10,107 bases of DNA from Thermomicrobiales bacterium (GTDB taxonomy: Bacteria; Chloroflexota; Chloroflexia; Thermomicrobiales; UBA6265), in contig JAICRA010000027.1 in NCBI GenBank assembly GCA_025937615.1, forward strand, positions 1-10,107, written 5' to 3'. The notes beneath the pieces were generated by a model. The model was not told where the DNA came from. It ran no database searches and saw nothing but the letters and a program-made list of their open reading frames with translations. The number at the start of each line of letters is the position of its first letter. Within the stretch, counting starts at the first letter, position 1. Below are positions 1 through 9,227 of the stretch, piece after piece. Both the position numbers and the translations under genes were made by a program.

Positions 1-2
1 CC

Positions 3-1019
3 ATGACCGAAGACAGTAGTCATTCGTGGGTGCGCCAGTTCCACAATCGCGTCGGCTGGGGACTGCAAGCATTCCCCGCACCGCACGATCCCGAGCCCAC
101 GTCCCGGGTGATGGCTGCAGGGCGCCTCGCTGACGAACTCGGATTCGACGCGTTCTTCCTCGGCGACCACCCGGCGTATGCGCCGGAAGTCTGGCTGCAT
201 CTTGCCGCGCTCGCTGTGCAGACTTCGCGAGTTCGCCTCGGCTCGGTCGTCCTTTGCGCCGGCTACCGGCCCCCGGTTCTCACCGCGCGGTTGACGGCGG
301 ATCTCGATAACCTCTCTGGTGGCCGCGTCATCCTCGGACTCGGCCACGGTTGGAACGCAACAGAGTTCGCGCAACTGGGCCTTCGCTTCCCTCCGGTGCC
401 GGAACGGCAGGCGACATTGGCCGAGTCGATTGAGATCATTCGAGGCGTTTGGGGACCCGAGCCATTCTCCTATCGCGGCCACTATCACAGCACTGAACGA
501 GAGCGGGTGGTACCACCGCCGGTACAGCAGCCCTCTCCACCCCTCATCCTGGCTGGGAGCGGAGAACGCACCGCACTCAGGCTCGTCGCGCGCTATGCCG
601 ATGCCTGCAATTTTGGACCCGGACATGCCACCGGGTTGGTGAGGACAGCGGACGAGGTGCGACGCAAGAACGCCCTGCTCGACAGACACTGTCGGGAGTT
701 AGGACGCGACCCCCGGACCGTACTGAGGACCCACTTCACGAGCTGGCTGATGCTGGCACCGACCGAGGCGGCTGCCCGCGCCAAGCTCGACCACTACTAC
801 CCGGCGGGAATCAACGAGGAGCAGCGCTTCAGTCGCGTGGTTGGCACTCCGGCTCAGGTCGCGACCTACTACCAGTCGTTAGTCGACGCCGGCATGGAGT
901 ACTTCGTCGTACAGACGCTCGACGCCGCAGACACCGAAACGATTGAACTGCTGGCCCGCGAGGTCATCCCCCGCATTCTACCCGCCCCGCCCCCCGCCTC
1001 CGGCGCGCCCGATGCGTGA
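3..1019 (+). CDS. LLM-class (luciferase-like) flavin- or F420-dependent oxidoreductase
   Basis: A 338-residue protein of the bacterial-luciferase-like TIM-barrel family, whose members use FMN or coenzyme F420 to oxidise or reduce small molecules in the cytoplasm. Visible family marks are an N-terminal strand with GWGLQAF (18-24), the helix-strand element ADELGFDAFFLGDH (43-56), the conserved glycine-rich segment LSGGRVILGLGHGW (104-117) followed by E121, and PPLILAGSGERTALRLVARYADACNFG (179-205), which is typical of the cofactor phosphate-binding region. Length is normal for the family. The ATG lies two bases from the window edge, so its ribosome binding site cannot be inspected and an upstream start is possible. 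The C-terminus ends in a Pro/Ala-rich tail. The substrate cannot be told. F420 is plausible if the host is a Chloroflexota member, but this is inference. The next gene starts about 130 bp downstream. Confidence 0.9.
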   Translation: MTEDSSHSWVRQFHNRVGWGLQAFPAPHDPEPTSRVMAAGRLADELGFDAFFLGDHPAYAPEVWLHLAALAVQTSRVRLGSVVLCAGYRPPVLTARLTADLDNLSGGRVILGLGHGWNATEFAQLGLRFPPVPERQATLAESIEIIRGVWGPEPFSYRGHYHSTERERVVPPPVQQPSPPLILAGSGERTALRLVARYADACNFGPGHATGLVRTADEVRRKNALLDRHCRELGRDPRTVLRTHFTSWLMLAPTEAAARAKLDHYYPAGINEEQRFSRVVGTPAQVATYYQSLVDAGMEYFVVQTLDAADTETIELLAREVIPRILPAPPPASGAPDA

Positions 1020-1102
1020 TCATGCGTGTCATCCCAGAACCGACGAAAGAAACAATGGTGTGAGCGCGGACCGGGCCCAGAGACCGAATGGGCAAATCCC
1101 GG

Positions 1103-1111
1103 TGCTACCAT
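1103..1111 (+). promoter_or_regulatory. possible extended -10 promoter element
   Basis: The sequence TGCTACCAT reads as TGn followed by TACCAT, which matches four of six bases of a sigma-70 -10 box with an extended-10 TG. It lies 37 bp before the proposed TTG start of the phosphatase, so a transcript starting near 1118 would still include the AAAAGGA ribosome binding site. No good -35 box is seen at 16-18 bp upstream. This is a weak call. Confidence 0.3.
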
Positions 1112-1133
1112 CCTGACCAGGAGAGGAATCGAG

Positions 1134-1140
1134 AAAAGGA
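1134..1140 (+). promoter_or_regulatory. ribosome binding site deciding the phosphatase start
   Basis: AAAAGGA is placed 8 nt before TTG 1149, which is in frame with the phosphatase domain. It is only 3 nt before ATG 1144, which is in a different frame and meets a stop after 26 codons. The site therefore favours TTG 1149 as the start. Confidence 0.5.
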
Positions 1141-1148
1141 ACCATGGA

Positions 1149-2009
1149 TTGTCCGAGAAAAATCCGCGCCGTCACCCTGATCTCGATGGCGCCATCGCGG
1201 CGGCGCTCGCGGCCGGCGCAGTGATCCGGGAATTCTATGAGGGACAAACGGCGGCGACGTATGCCAAGGGTGATGGGTCTCCCGTCACTGACGCGGACCT
1301 CGCCGCGGATGAGGCGATCCGTACTGTCTTGAACGAGCGATTTCCGGACGACGGCATCCTGAGCGAGGAAGGCCGCGATGACAACCATCGGATGAGCGTT
1401 TCACGGTGCTGGATCGTCGATCCGATCGACGGCACCGAGCAGTTCATCCAGCGTACCGGGGAGTTCGATGTGCTGGTGGCGTTGGTCGAGAACGGTCGAC
1501 CTTGCGCGGTGGCCGGCTATCAACCGAGCACCCGGCTCTTGATCACGGCGTTGAAAGATGGCGGCGCCTGGATGCGCAGCGGGGAAACAGGGTGGCAGCG
1601 TGTGCGCCTGGAGCCTGCAGGAGCCCCGTTACGCATCGGGACATCAAAGTGGTTTGGCGCTCCCGATAACGCGACCATCATCAACTCAGTCGCCAGTCGG
1701 CTCGGGGTAGTGCAAGAACGACCGGCAGTAACCGGGTTTTCACCGCGCATGTTTCTGACTCCACGCGCCGTCGACGTCATGATCGGCGTGCGTCCGGGCG
1801 CTGACCAGACGATGGCGTCCGAATGGGATTTTGCGGTTGCTGATCTGGTTATTCACGAGGCGGGCGGAAGAGTGACGGATCTCGTCGGCCAGAAGTTTCG
1901 CTACAACAAGCCGGTCCCAAATAATGTCGGGGGGCTGATCGCGGCAGCCGACCCGGCGTCGCACGCTCGAGTTCTGGCCGCGCTTCAGCGGGAACTGGCG
2001 GGATCATGA
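1149..2009 (+). CDS. inositol monophosphatase / CysQ-like phosphatase
   Basis: A Mg2+-dependent phosphomonoesterase of the inositol monophosphatase superfamily, 286 residues from TTG 1149. The superfamily metal-binding motifs are present in order: SPVTDAD (44-50), LSEEG (71-75), WIVDPIDGTEQF (88-99), and EWDFAVADLVIHEAGG (225-240). The expected metal ligands are E73, D91, D94 and D227. The stretch GTEQFIQRTGEFDVLVAL resembles the CysQ (3'(2'),5'-bisphosphate nucleotidase) form of the motif more than classical inositol monophosphatases. Histidinol phosphatase or a sugar-phosphatase role is also possible, so no gene symbol is given. The open frame extends up to GTG 1026, but that extra 41-residue N-terminus is basic, looks non-native and lacks a ribosome site, while TTG 1149 has AAAAGGA 8 nt upstream. 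The neighbouring oxidoreductases do not define a pathway. Confidence 0.85.
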   Translation: MSEKNPRRHPDLDGAIAAALAAGAVIREFYEGQTAATYAKGDGSPVTDADLAADEAIRTVLNERFPDDGILSEEGRDDNHRMSVSRCWIVDPIDGTEQFIQRTGEFDVLVALVENGRPCAVAGYQPSTRLLITALKDGGAWMRSGETGWQRVRLEPAGAPLRIGTSKWFGAPDNATIINSVASRLGVVQERPAVTGFSPRMFLTPRAVDVMIGVRPGADQTMASEWDFAVADLVIHEAGGRVTDLVGQKFRYNKPVPNNVGGLIAAADPASHARVLAALQRELAGS

Positions 2010-2157
2010 CCCGAGCGTCGCACCGCTGGTTCGCTTTCACTCGTGCGAAAGGCACTGGGCGGCGAGGTGCCTCCCCACGACGGACTTACTCAGCAACCCA
2101 AATCTACGTTGCCGATTTCGGCTGGCACCCGACTAAAGGAGCACGATCGAGGGAAAC
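2010..2157 (+). other. intergenic leader with overlapping short stems
   Basis: This 148-bp gap lies between the phosphatase and the FAD oxidoreductase. AGGCAC (2050-2055) can pair with GTGCCT (2067-2072), and the overlapping GTGC (2043-2046) can pair with GCAC (2052-2055), so the two stems exclude each other. No T-run follows, so this is not a convincing terminator, and I recognise no known riboswitch core. Near the end are AAAGGAG (2135-2141) and GAGGGA (2149-2154), both purine-rich. Confidence 0.3.
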
Positions 2158-3597
2158 ATGTCGTTGTTACAACCGGTGACGCGGGCAAGACGGCGCTCGC
2201 TCTGGCTGCAAGAGGCACTGGCGCGTGAGCCCGAGGCCGAAATGGTTGAGCCCCTGTCCGGCGGTCATCGCACCGATGTTTGCATCGTCGGCGGCGGCTA
2301 CACAGGGTTATGGACTGCGCTTCAGATCAAGTGGCTCGATTCATCGGTGGACGTGATGCTGCTGGAAGCCGAAATCTGTGGCTCGGGTGCAAGTGGACGC
2401 AACGGCGGATTTGCGACCAGTTGGTGGGAAAAACTCCCGTCGTTGATCCAGAAGTATGGCGAAGAGGAAGGGATGCGGCTAGCCCGTGAGTCCGCGGCGG
2501 CGGTCGACGCCGTTGGCCAAGTCTGCGCCGACTATGGGATCGACGCTGATTTCCGGCCCGGCGGCGTACTGCATACCGCTACAGCGCCAGCCCATATCGG
2601 GGCCTGGAACGAAGCCATGCGAGCGGCACGAGATCGTGGGATCGACGTCTTCACCGAGCTGGACCCCGGTGAGGTGGCGCGACGTGCCGGTTCACCCGTC
2701 CACCTGGGTGGTATCTGGGACCGTAGTGGCGCCCGGGTGCAGCCAGCCCTGCTGGCGCGCGGACTGCGCCGGATCGCAATCGAGCACGGAGTTCACATCT
2801 GGGAACAGAGTCCTGTCGTGGAGATTCACCGAGGCCGGACGCCGGTCCTCCGAACCACATTCGGCGCCGTCGTGGCCGAAAAGGTTGTGCTTGCCACAAA
2901 CGCCTGGCTCTGCTCGCTCCCCGAGATCCGGCGGGCCGTCCTGCCCATGAGCAGCGACATGATTGCCACGGCGCCCATTCCGGACCGGCTGGCGGAGATC
3001 GGCTGGACCGGAGACGAATGCGTCGCCGACTCGCATATGATGGTCCACTACTACCGGACCACTTCGGACGGTCGCATTGCTTTTGGCAAGGGAGGCTGCT
3101 CGCACGCCTACCTCGGTCAGATCACACAAACGTTCCAGGACCCTGGACCCCGCATCGCTCGCACTGAGCGCTCTTTTCGGCGCATCTATCCCGCCCTTGC
3201 CGATGTACCGATCACGCACAGGTGGACCGGCCCCATTGACCGCAGTGAGACAAACAGCCCGTTCTTCGGCCATCTCAATGGCAACCCTGACATTCTTTAC
3301 GGGGTTGGATATTCGGGAACGGGCGTCGGTCCGTCGTATCTGGGCGGGCGAATCCTAGCCTCGACCGCGCTCGAGCGCTACGACGAATGGCAGGACAGTC
3401 CAATCAACCGCGGGCCCCAATCGCTCTATCCCTACGACCCGATTCGATTCTTCGGAGGGAATGTCGTGCGCGCCGCGGTACTCCGCAAGGAAGCGAATCT
3501 CAACGCCGGGCGAGCGTCGGCGCCAGTTGTCGAACTGCTGCACAGGTTCGTTCCATCTGGGCTGCGCGGGACTCGTCCGGACCTTCCACCCGGCTAG
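2158..3597 (+). CDS. FAD-dependent oxidoreductase, DAO family (amine/amino-acid oxidase-like)
   Basis: A 479-residue flavoprotein of the D-amino-acid-oxidase (DAO) fold, close in style to the PuuB/OrdL-type gamma-glutamylputrescine oxidases. The Rossmann motif is VCIVGGGYTGLWTALQIK (41-58), with GGGYTG at 45-50 and the ribose-binding acidic residue E70 at the end of the second strand. It is followed by the family signature GASGRNGGF (77-85), where a flavin contact is expected. The segment EKVVLATNAW (241-250) is the second conserved DAO strand, and GVGYSGTGVGPSYLGGRILA (382-401) is the C-terminal FAD-binding motif. The reaction is probably oxidation of a primary or secondary amine, with the substrate unknown. 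The ATG has GAGGGA 3 nt upstream and a better-matching but distant AAAGGAG 16 nt upstream. The gene ends in TAG, which shows that amber is a normal stop codon in this genome. The first 35 residues before the Rossmann motif are normal for this subgroup. Confidence 0.9.
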   Translation: MSLLQPVTRARRRSLWLQEALAREPEAEMVEPLSGGHRTDVCIVGGGYTGLWTALQIKWLDSSVDVMLLEAEICGSGASGRNGGFATSWWEKLPSLIQKYGEEEGMRLARESAAAVDAVGQVCADYGIDADFRPGGVLHTATAPAHIGAWNEAMRAARDRGIDVFTELDPGEVARRAGSPVHLGGIWDRSGARVQPALLARGLRRIAIEHGVHIWEQSPVVEIHRGRTPVLRTTFGAVVAEKVVLATNAWLCSLPEIRRAVLPMSSDMIATAPIPDRLAEIGWTGDECVADSHMMVHYYRTTSDGRIAFGKGGCSHAYLGQITQTFQDPGPRIARTERSFRRIYPALADVPITHRWTGPIDRSETNSPFFGHLNGNPDILYGVGYSGTGVGPSYLGGRILASTALERYDEWQDSPINRGPQSLYPYDPIRFFGGNVVRAAVLRKEANLNAGRASAPVVELLHRFVPSGLRGTRPDLPPG

Positions 3598-3668
3598 TGG
3601 TTCACATGCTTGCCGATCCGTCGCCTTGAAGCTACGCTCCAGTTAGGCGAAACCGAAGCAGCGGGCGC

Positions 3669-3675
3669 GGGAGGA
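3669..3675 (+). promoter_or_regulatory. strong ribosome binding site of the small acidic ORF
   Basis: GGGAGGA lies 7 nt before ATG 3683. This is the best Shine-Dalgarno match in the window and supports the 87-residue reading frame as a real gene. Confidence 0.65.
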
Positions 3676-3682
3676 TTGTCGC

Positions 3683-3946
3683 ATGGAGACGTACAACATT
3701 TACATGGACGAAGCGCCGGCGGCGGGGGACGCCAATGGCGACGAGGGGTGGGAGGTCGAGTTCCGCGTCGTCGGGCAAAGCATCGACGACGGGGATCCCG
3801 AGAACAACGCCGTCCTGGCTGGGCTCGATCTTGTCGACCTCATCAATTTGCGCGATGCCCTGCAGCAGGAGATTGACAACTTCGCGTTGGCGGCATTGGA
3901 AACACAGGCGATGGCCGGCGATACCGGAGAGGAATTGATGCCGTAA
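3683..3946 (+). CDS. small, highly acidic protein of unknown function
   Basis: An 87-residue protein that I do not recognise. It contains 21 Asp/Glu against two Arg and no Lys, so its isoelectric point must be very low. It has no signal peptide, membrane segment or cysteine. A likely layout is an N-terminal acidic, glycine-rich stretch, a strand-like segment GWEVEFRVVGQSIDDGDP (22-39), then one long amphipathic helix LDLVDLINLRDALQQEIDNF (48-67) continuing to about residue 78. The strong ribosome site GGGAGGA with 7-nt spacing supports translation. The gene starts 85 bp after the FAD oxidoreductase and ends in TAA 10 bp before the convergent stop codon of ppk1, with no room for a separate terminator. 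An acidic helical protein could be a binding partner or inhibitor, but that is speculation. Confidence 0.7.
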   Translation: METYNIYMDEAPAAGDANGDEGWEVEFRVVGQSIDDGDPENNAVLAGLDLVDLINLRDALQQEIDNFALAALETQAMAGDTGEELMP

Positions 3947-3956
3947 TTCCAAGCAA

Positions 3957-6281
3957 TCAGCGTAGTTGATTTCCGGCAAGCTTGGCAGGGACAGCAAATT
4001 CCAGACTAGGTAAGCCGGTCGCCGGTAGCGGCACCTGCTGGGGACCACTGATTCGCGCTCCCGCGAGGCCTCGCTCCAACGAGAGCGTGTAACGACTGAT
4101 CAACCAGGAATGGACGTCGAATGGGCTCTCGCCCGGCGCAGGCTCGATTCGACAGTACGAGCCGTCGGACTGGAGCTCCCAAGCGTTGGTTGTGTCTCGC
4201 CAGTAGGCGGGGATGATCTCATCCCTGATCTCGGCGGCCCAGTCTCGATCTTCGATCGGGAAGACCACCTCGACTCGCCGGTCGAGGTTTCGCTCCATCA
4301 AGTCGGCGCTACCGAGATAAAGCTCATCCTCTCCGCCGTTGCGAAAATAGTAGACACGGCTGTGCTCCAGGAAGCGACCGATGACGCTGATCACGCGGAC
4401 GTTCTCGCTCCAGCCGGGAACGCCTGGTCGCAGACAGCACGCGCCCCGCACGATCAGCTCGATCTTCACTCCCGCGCGTGAGGCACGGTATAGCGCCCGC
4501 ACTAATAGCCGGTCGACCAGAGAGTTGACCTTGAAGACCAGCCGCCCGTTCCCATGACGGCGGTGCGCCGTGATCTCGCGGTCGATCGCCTCCAGCAACT
4601 GTTGTCGCAACCCGCCGGGGGCGACCCAAATGCCGTGGTAGGCATCTTGCTGCGCGAACCCCGTAAGCACATTGAAGAGGTCCGAGACGTCGGCGCCGAT
4701 GTCCTCGCGGGCGGTCAGATAGCCCAGATCCTCGTAGAGGCGCGCCGTCGACGCGTTGTAATTTCCCGTGGACAGATGGACGTAGCGGCGTAGTCCGCTC
4801 GGTTCACGCCGTACGACCAGCGTGGCTTTGCAGTGGGTTTTCAACCCAGCCAAGCCGTAGGCGACATGGACCCCGTGGCGCTCCAATTCCTCGGCCCAGC
4901 TGATGTTGTTTTCCTCGTCGAAGCGAGCTTTCAGCTCGACGAGGACCGCGACCTGCGTGTCGTCGTCACGGGCTTCCACGAGCAACGGGATCAGGGGTGA
5001 GTCCCTGCCGATGCGATACAACGTCTGCTTGATTGCGACGACGTTTGGATCGGTGGCCGCAGCACGCAGGAAATCCACAACCGGTCCGAACGACTGGTAG
5101 GGGTGGTGGATCAAAATGTCCCGCTCACGAATCGAGGCAAACACGTCGTCTGGATCTTGGCCGGGAACCGCAGAAAGTTTGGGAACCGGTGCAGGAGTCA
5201 ACGGCGGGTCCTTGAGATCAGGCCGGTCGATTGCCACCAACTCCCAAAGGTCTTGGGTGGCCAGCGGCCCGTCAACGACACAGAGATCGTCGTCTGTGGC
5301 ATCAAGATGCTCGACCAGCCAATCCCGCACGTCGTCCGGCATCGTGCGATCGATCATCAACCGCACCACCGGGCCAAATGCCCGCTGCGCGATCGACTCG
5401 CGCATGACGGTCTTGAGGTTGACCGCTTCGTCGTCGCTGTCGTCTTCATCGAGGTCGATATCGGAGTCGCGGGTGACGTGAAACGGGTAAGACGCGACGA
5501 CATCGGCTCCGGCAAACAGCCGGCCCAGGTTGGCGGCCACCACCTGTTCCAACCAAGTGAAGACCTGTGGGCGGGCTCGATCGGCGCCGGCGCCATTCGT
5601 CACGGGAATGAACCGTGGCAGCGTGGCGGGAATCTTGATGCGAGCGAATCGAGATCCATCTGGCAGCCTGAGTGCGGCGATCAGATTGAGGCTCCGGTTC
5701 GAGACGTGCGGGAACCTTCGCTCCCGGTCGATCCCCTGCGGGGTGAGAATCGGGAAGATCTCGCGTTCGAATCGGCGGGTGACGGTTTCTCGTTGCTGGT
5801 CACTAAGCGACGCGTAGGGAACGATTTTAATCCCTTCGGCGGCAAGACCCGGGAGCAGATGATCAGTGATAACAGTCGCATGGCGGTCGACCGCCGTCTG
5901 CGCCTTCGCCCGGACGGCTCTCATCTGCTCGGCGGGAGCCCGCCCGTCGGGACCGAGAGTGCCGATGCCGGCGTCTAGCTTGCGCTTGATACCAGCAACC
6001 CGAATCATGAAGAACTCATCGAGATTTCCGGCGAAGATGGCGGCGAACTTGACCCGTTCTAGAAGCGGGTTCGCGCTTTCTTCAGCTTCGAAAAGGACGC
6101 GGCTGTTGAAATCGAGCCAGCTCAACTCGCGATTAATGAACATTTCGGGCTCTAGCGGCGGTAATGCTGAGCCGTCAATCTCAGTGATGCCGACGTCTGC
6201 TTTGGTTCCGCGCTCGTCCCGGCGTCCGTTCCCGGTAACGGTACGGCGCCTGCGGGACCGTTTTTCTTCGACTTTCGCCAT
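3957..6281 (-). CDS. ppk1: polyphosphate kinase 1 (Ppk1)
   Basis: Polyphosphate kinase 1 reversibly transfers the gamma-phosphate of ATP to inorganic polyphosphate through a phosphohistidine intermediate. The product has 774 residues from ATG 6281, a little longer than the usual 690-740. In order: a basic, disordered N-tail (about 1-40), the N domain with FINRELSWLDFN (48-59) and AGNLDEFFMIRVAG (84-97), the head domain (about 120-385), and two phospholipase-D-like catalytic domains. IHHPYQSF (391-398), IKQTLYRIG (417-425) and ELKARFDEENN (449-459) are typical. H483 in GLKTHCK corresponds to the autophosphorylated His435 of the E. coli enzyme, and H640 in FLEHSR to His592. The frame extends to GTG 6302, but ATG 6281 has GAGG at 7-nt spacing while the GTG has GAGG only 1 nt away, so ATG is preferred. 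The gene ends in TGA, convergent with the acidic small gene. Upstream is a perfect dyad at 6305-6318. Confidence 0.97.
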   Translation of the reverse strand: MAKVEEKRSRRRRTVTGNGRRDERGTKADVGITEIDGSALPPLEPEMFINRELSWLDFNSRVLFEAEESANPLLERVKFAAIFAGNLDEFFMIRVAGIKRKLDAGIGTLGPDGRAPAEQMRAVRAKAQTAVDRHATVITDHLLPGLAAEGIKIVPYASLSDQQRETVTRRFEREIFPILTPQGIDRERRFPHVSNRSLNLIAALRLPDGSRFARIKIPATLPRFIPVTNGAGADRARPQVFTWLEQVVAANLGRLFAGADVVASYPFHVTRDSDIDLDEDDSDDEAVNLKTVMRESIAQRAFGPVVRLMIDRTMPDDVRDWLVEHLDATDDDLCVVDGPLATQDLWELVAIDRPDLKDPPLTPAPVPKLSAVPGQDPDDVFASIRERDILIHHPYQSFGPVVDFLRAAATDPNVVAIKQTLYRIGRDSPLIPLLVEARDDDTQVAVLVELKARFDEENNISWAEELERHGVHVAYGLAGLKTHCKATLVVRREPSGLRRYVHLSTGNYNASTARLYEDLGYLTAREDIGADVSDLFNVLTGFAQQDAYHGIWVAPGGLRQQLLEAIDREITAHRRHGNGRLVFKVNSLVDRLLVRALYRASRAGVKIELIVRGACCLRPGVPGWSENVRVISVIGRFLEHSRVYYFRNGGEDELYLGSADLMERNLDRRVEVVFPIEDRDWAAEIRDEIIPAYWRDTTNAWELQSDGSYCRIEPAPGESPFDVHSWLISRYTLSLERGLAGARISGPQQVPLPATGLPSLEFAVPAKLAGNQLR

Positions 6282-6288
6282 GTCGACG

Positions 6289-6292
6289 CCTC
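6289..6292 (-). promoter_or_regulatory. ribosome binding site deciding the ppk1 start
   Basis: On the minus strand GAGG precedes ATG 6281 by 7 nt. This supports the ATG over the in-frame GTG 6302 seven codons upstream. Confidence 0.5.
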
Positions 6293-6304
6293 GATCCGTC
6301 ACGC

Positions 6305-6318
6305 CTCAAGGGCTTGAG
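6305..6318. promoter_or_regulatory. perfect 6-2-6 inverted repeat upstream of ppk1
   Basis: CTCAAG-GG-CTTGAG is a perfect 14-bp dyad whose near edge is 23 nt upstream of ppk1 ATG 6281. It lies in the region divergent with the YccF-like gene. A two-base centre fits a DNA operator better than an RNA hairpin, although a five-pair stem with a GGGC loop is possible. The binding protein is unknown. Confidence 0.35.
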
Positions 6319-6492
6319 ACTGCCTGACGCCTTGCTCTGCCTGCTCGACGCTCGTCAAGACGAACTGAACGGCGCTTTCCGCGAGAGTCGACGGACCTGA
6401 GGGAAAATGGCTCAGCTACACTCGACCGTGCAGTCCACGCGCAGGTTTGTGCCAGTCACCGTCCGTCAATATTAGCCCAGGACAATAGCGCC

Positions 6493-6729
6493 ATGAATGA
6501 TGGGGAACGATCAGCTTCGCTTGACCGCTCGCTGGAGATCAAGCCGCCGAATCTGATCCTGCGTGTCATCTGGTTCCTCCTCGTGGGCTGGTGGCTGGCG
6601 GGCATTCTCTCGGTCGCCGCGTGGGCGCTCAATGCCACGATTATTGGCCTGCCACTCGGACTCTGGATCATCAACAGATTGCCGACGAGCGCGACTCTGC
6701 GGCCACCGAGCTCTCACTATCGAATCTAG
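6493..6729 (+). CDS. YccF-family inner-membrane protein, N-terminal repeat (ends at premature TAG)
   Basis: A 78-residue reading frame covering the first of two YccF (inner membrane component) repeats. After a soluble, charged head (1-18), the repeat runs PPNLILRVIWFLLVGWW (19-35), a second hydrophobic stretch, and ATIIGLPLGLWIINRLPT (49-66), a typical YccF turn and helix. Two closely spaced membrane segments are predicted. The function of YccF proteins is not established. The frame ends at TAG 6727-6729, but the same frame continues for 64 further sense codons that encode the second repeat, ending at TAA 6922. The joined protein would have 143 residues, close to the usual two-repeat length (about 148 in E. 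coli). The ribosome site is a modest AGGA 10 nt before the ATG. The short product may be a single-repeat protein, a nonsense-broken gene, or the termination product of a leaky stop. Confidence 0.75.
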   Translation: MNDGERSASLDRSLEIKPPNLILRVIWFLLVGWWLAGILSVAAWALNATIIGLPLGLWIINRLPTSATLRPPSSHYRI

Positions 6730-6924
6730 GGTGGCGTCCTGCACTCCGGCGTCGAACAGCACTCGTTCATCGTGCGGGCCATCTATTTCCTGCTGATCGG
6801 CTGGTGGGTGTCAGGGCTCTGGATGGTCGTGGCCTATGCCTTCTTGATAACCATCGTCGGAATGCCAGCCGCGTTCTGGATGTATGGCAGGATCGGGGCC
6901 GTCACGACGCTCTACCGCACGTAA
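6730..6924 (+). pseudogene. C-terminal YccF repeat cut off by in-frame TAG
   Basis: The 64 codons directly after TAG 6727-6729, in the same frame and ending in TAA 6922-6924, encode the second YccF repeat. FIVRAIYFLLIGWWVSGLWM aligns residue by residue with LILRVIWFLLVGWWLAGILS of the first repeat, and ITIVGMPAAFWMYGRIGAVT aligns with ATIIGLPLGLWIINRLPTSA. No frameshift is needed, so a single base change in the stop codon (for example from CAG or TGG) would restore a full two-repeat protein. There is no convincing independent start: the first in-frame GTG (6772) sits inside the repeat and lacks a ribosome site. The part is either silent, reached by readthrough, or split by a sequencing error. 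Confidence 0.75.
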
Positions 6925-6938
6925 CGACGAGCGACCGA

Positions 6939-6980
6939 AACGGAGACCGGCAGCGGATGGGTCCGCCGCCGGTCTCCGTT
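6939..6980. terminator. bidirectional terminator hairpin between the YccF gene and ftsH
   Basis: AACGGAGACCGGC (6939-6951) pairs perfectly with GCCGGTCTCCGTT (6968-6980). After one A/C mismatch, the loop holds a further GCGGA/TCCGC stem closed by TGGG. This gives 18 base pairs with one mismatch. It sits in the 72-bp gap between convergent genes, 14 bp after the YccF TAA and 16 bp before the ftsH stop. T-richness is modest on both sides (TTCTTCC on plus, GTTTCGG on minus), as expected for a two-way terminator. Confidence 0.85.
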
Positions 6981-6996
6981 CTTCCAGGAATTCGCT

Positions 6997-9210
<2,214 letters not shown>

Positions 9211-9227
9211 AGGCTTTCCATTTCTCG

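Noticed and set aside
1026..1148. GTG 1026 as start of the phosphatase
   Set aside because: It adds 41 residues with no resemblance to the family N-terminus and no ribosome site. TTG 1149 has AAAAGGA at 8 nt.
5436..5478. Acidic run DIDLDEDDSDDEAV in Ppk1 as an insertion
   Set aside because: Ppk1 proteins commonly carry an acidic stretch at this place before the RxFGxxVRL segment, so it is normal family sequence.
5103..5978. 291-codon plus-strand open frame opposite ppk1
   Set aside because: It is antisense to conserved Ppk1 coding sequence, and its translation has no domain-like features. GC-rich coding DNA often leaves long open antisense frames.
6353..6358. TTGACG on the minus strand as the ppk1 -35 box
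   Set aside because: No acceptable -10 hexamer lies 16-18 bp downstream.
6447..6475. TTGTGC - 17 bp - TATTAG as a promoter for the YccF gene
   Set aside because: The spacing is right, but the predicted start near 6482 would leave the AGGA ribosome site (6479-6482) largely outside the transcript, and the -35 match is poor.
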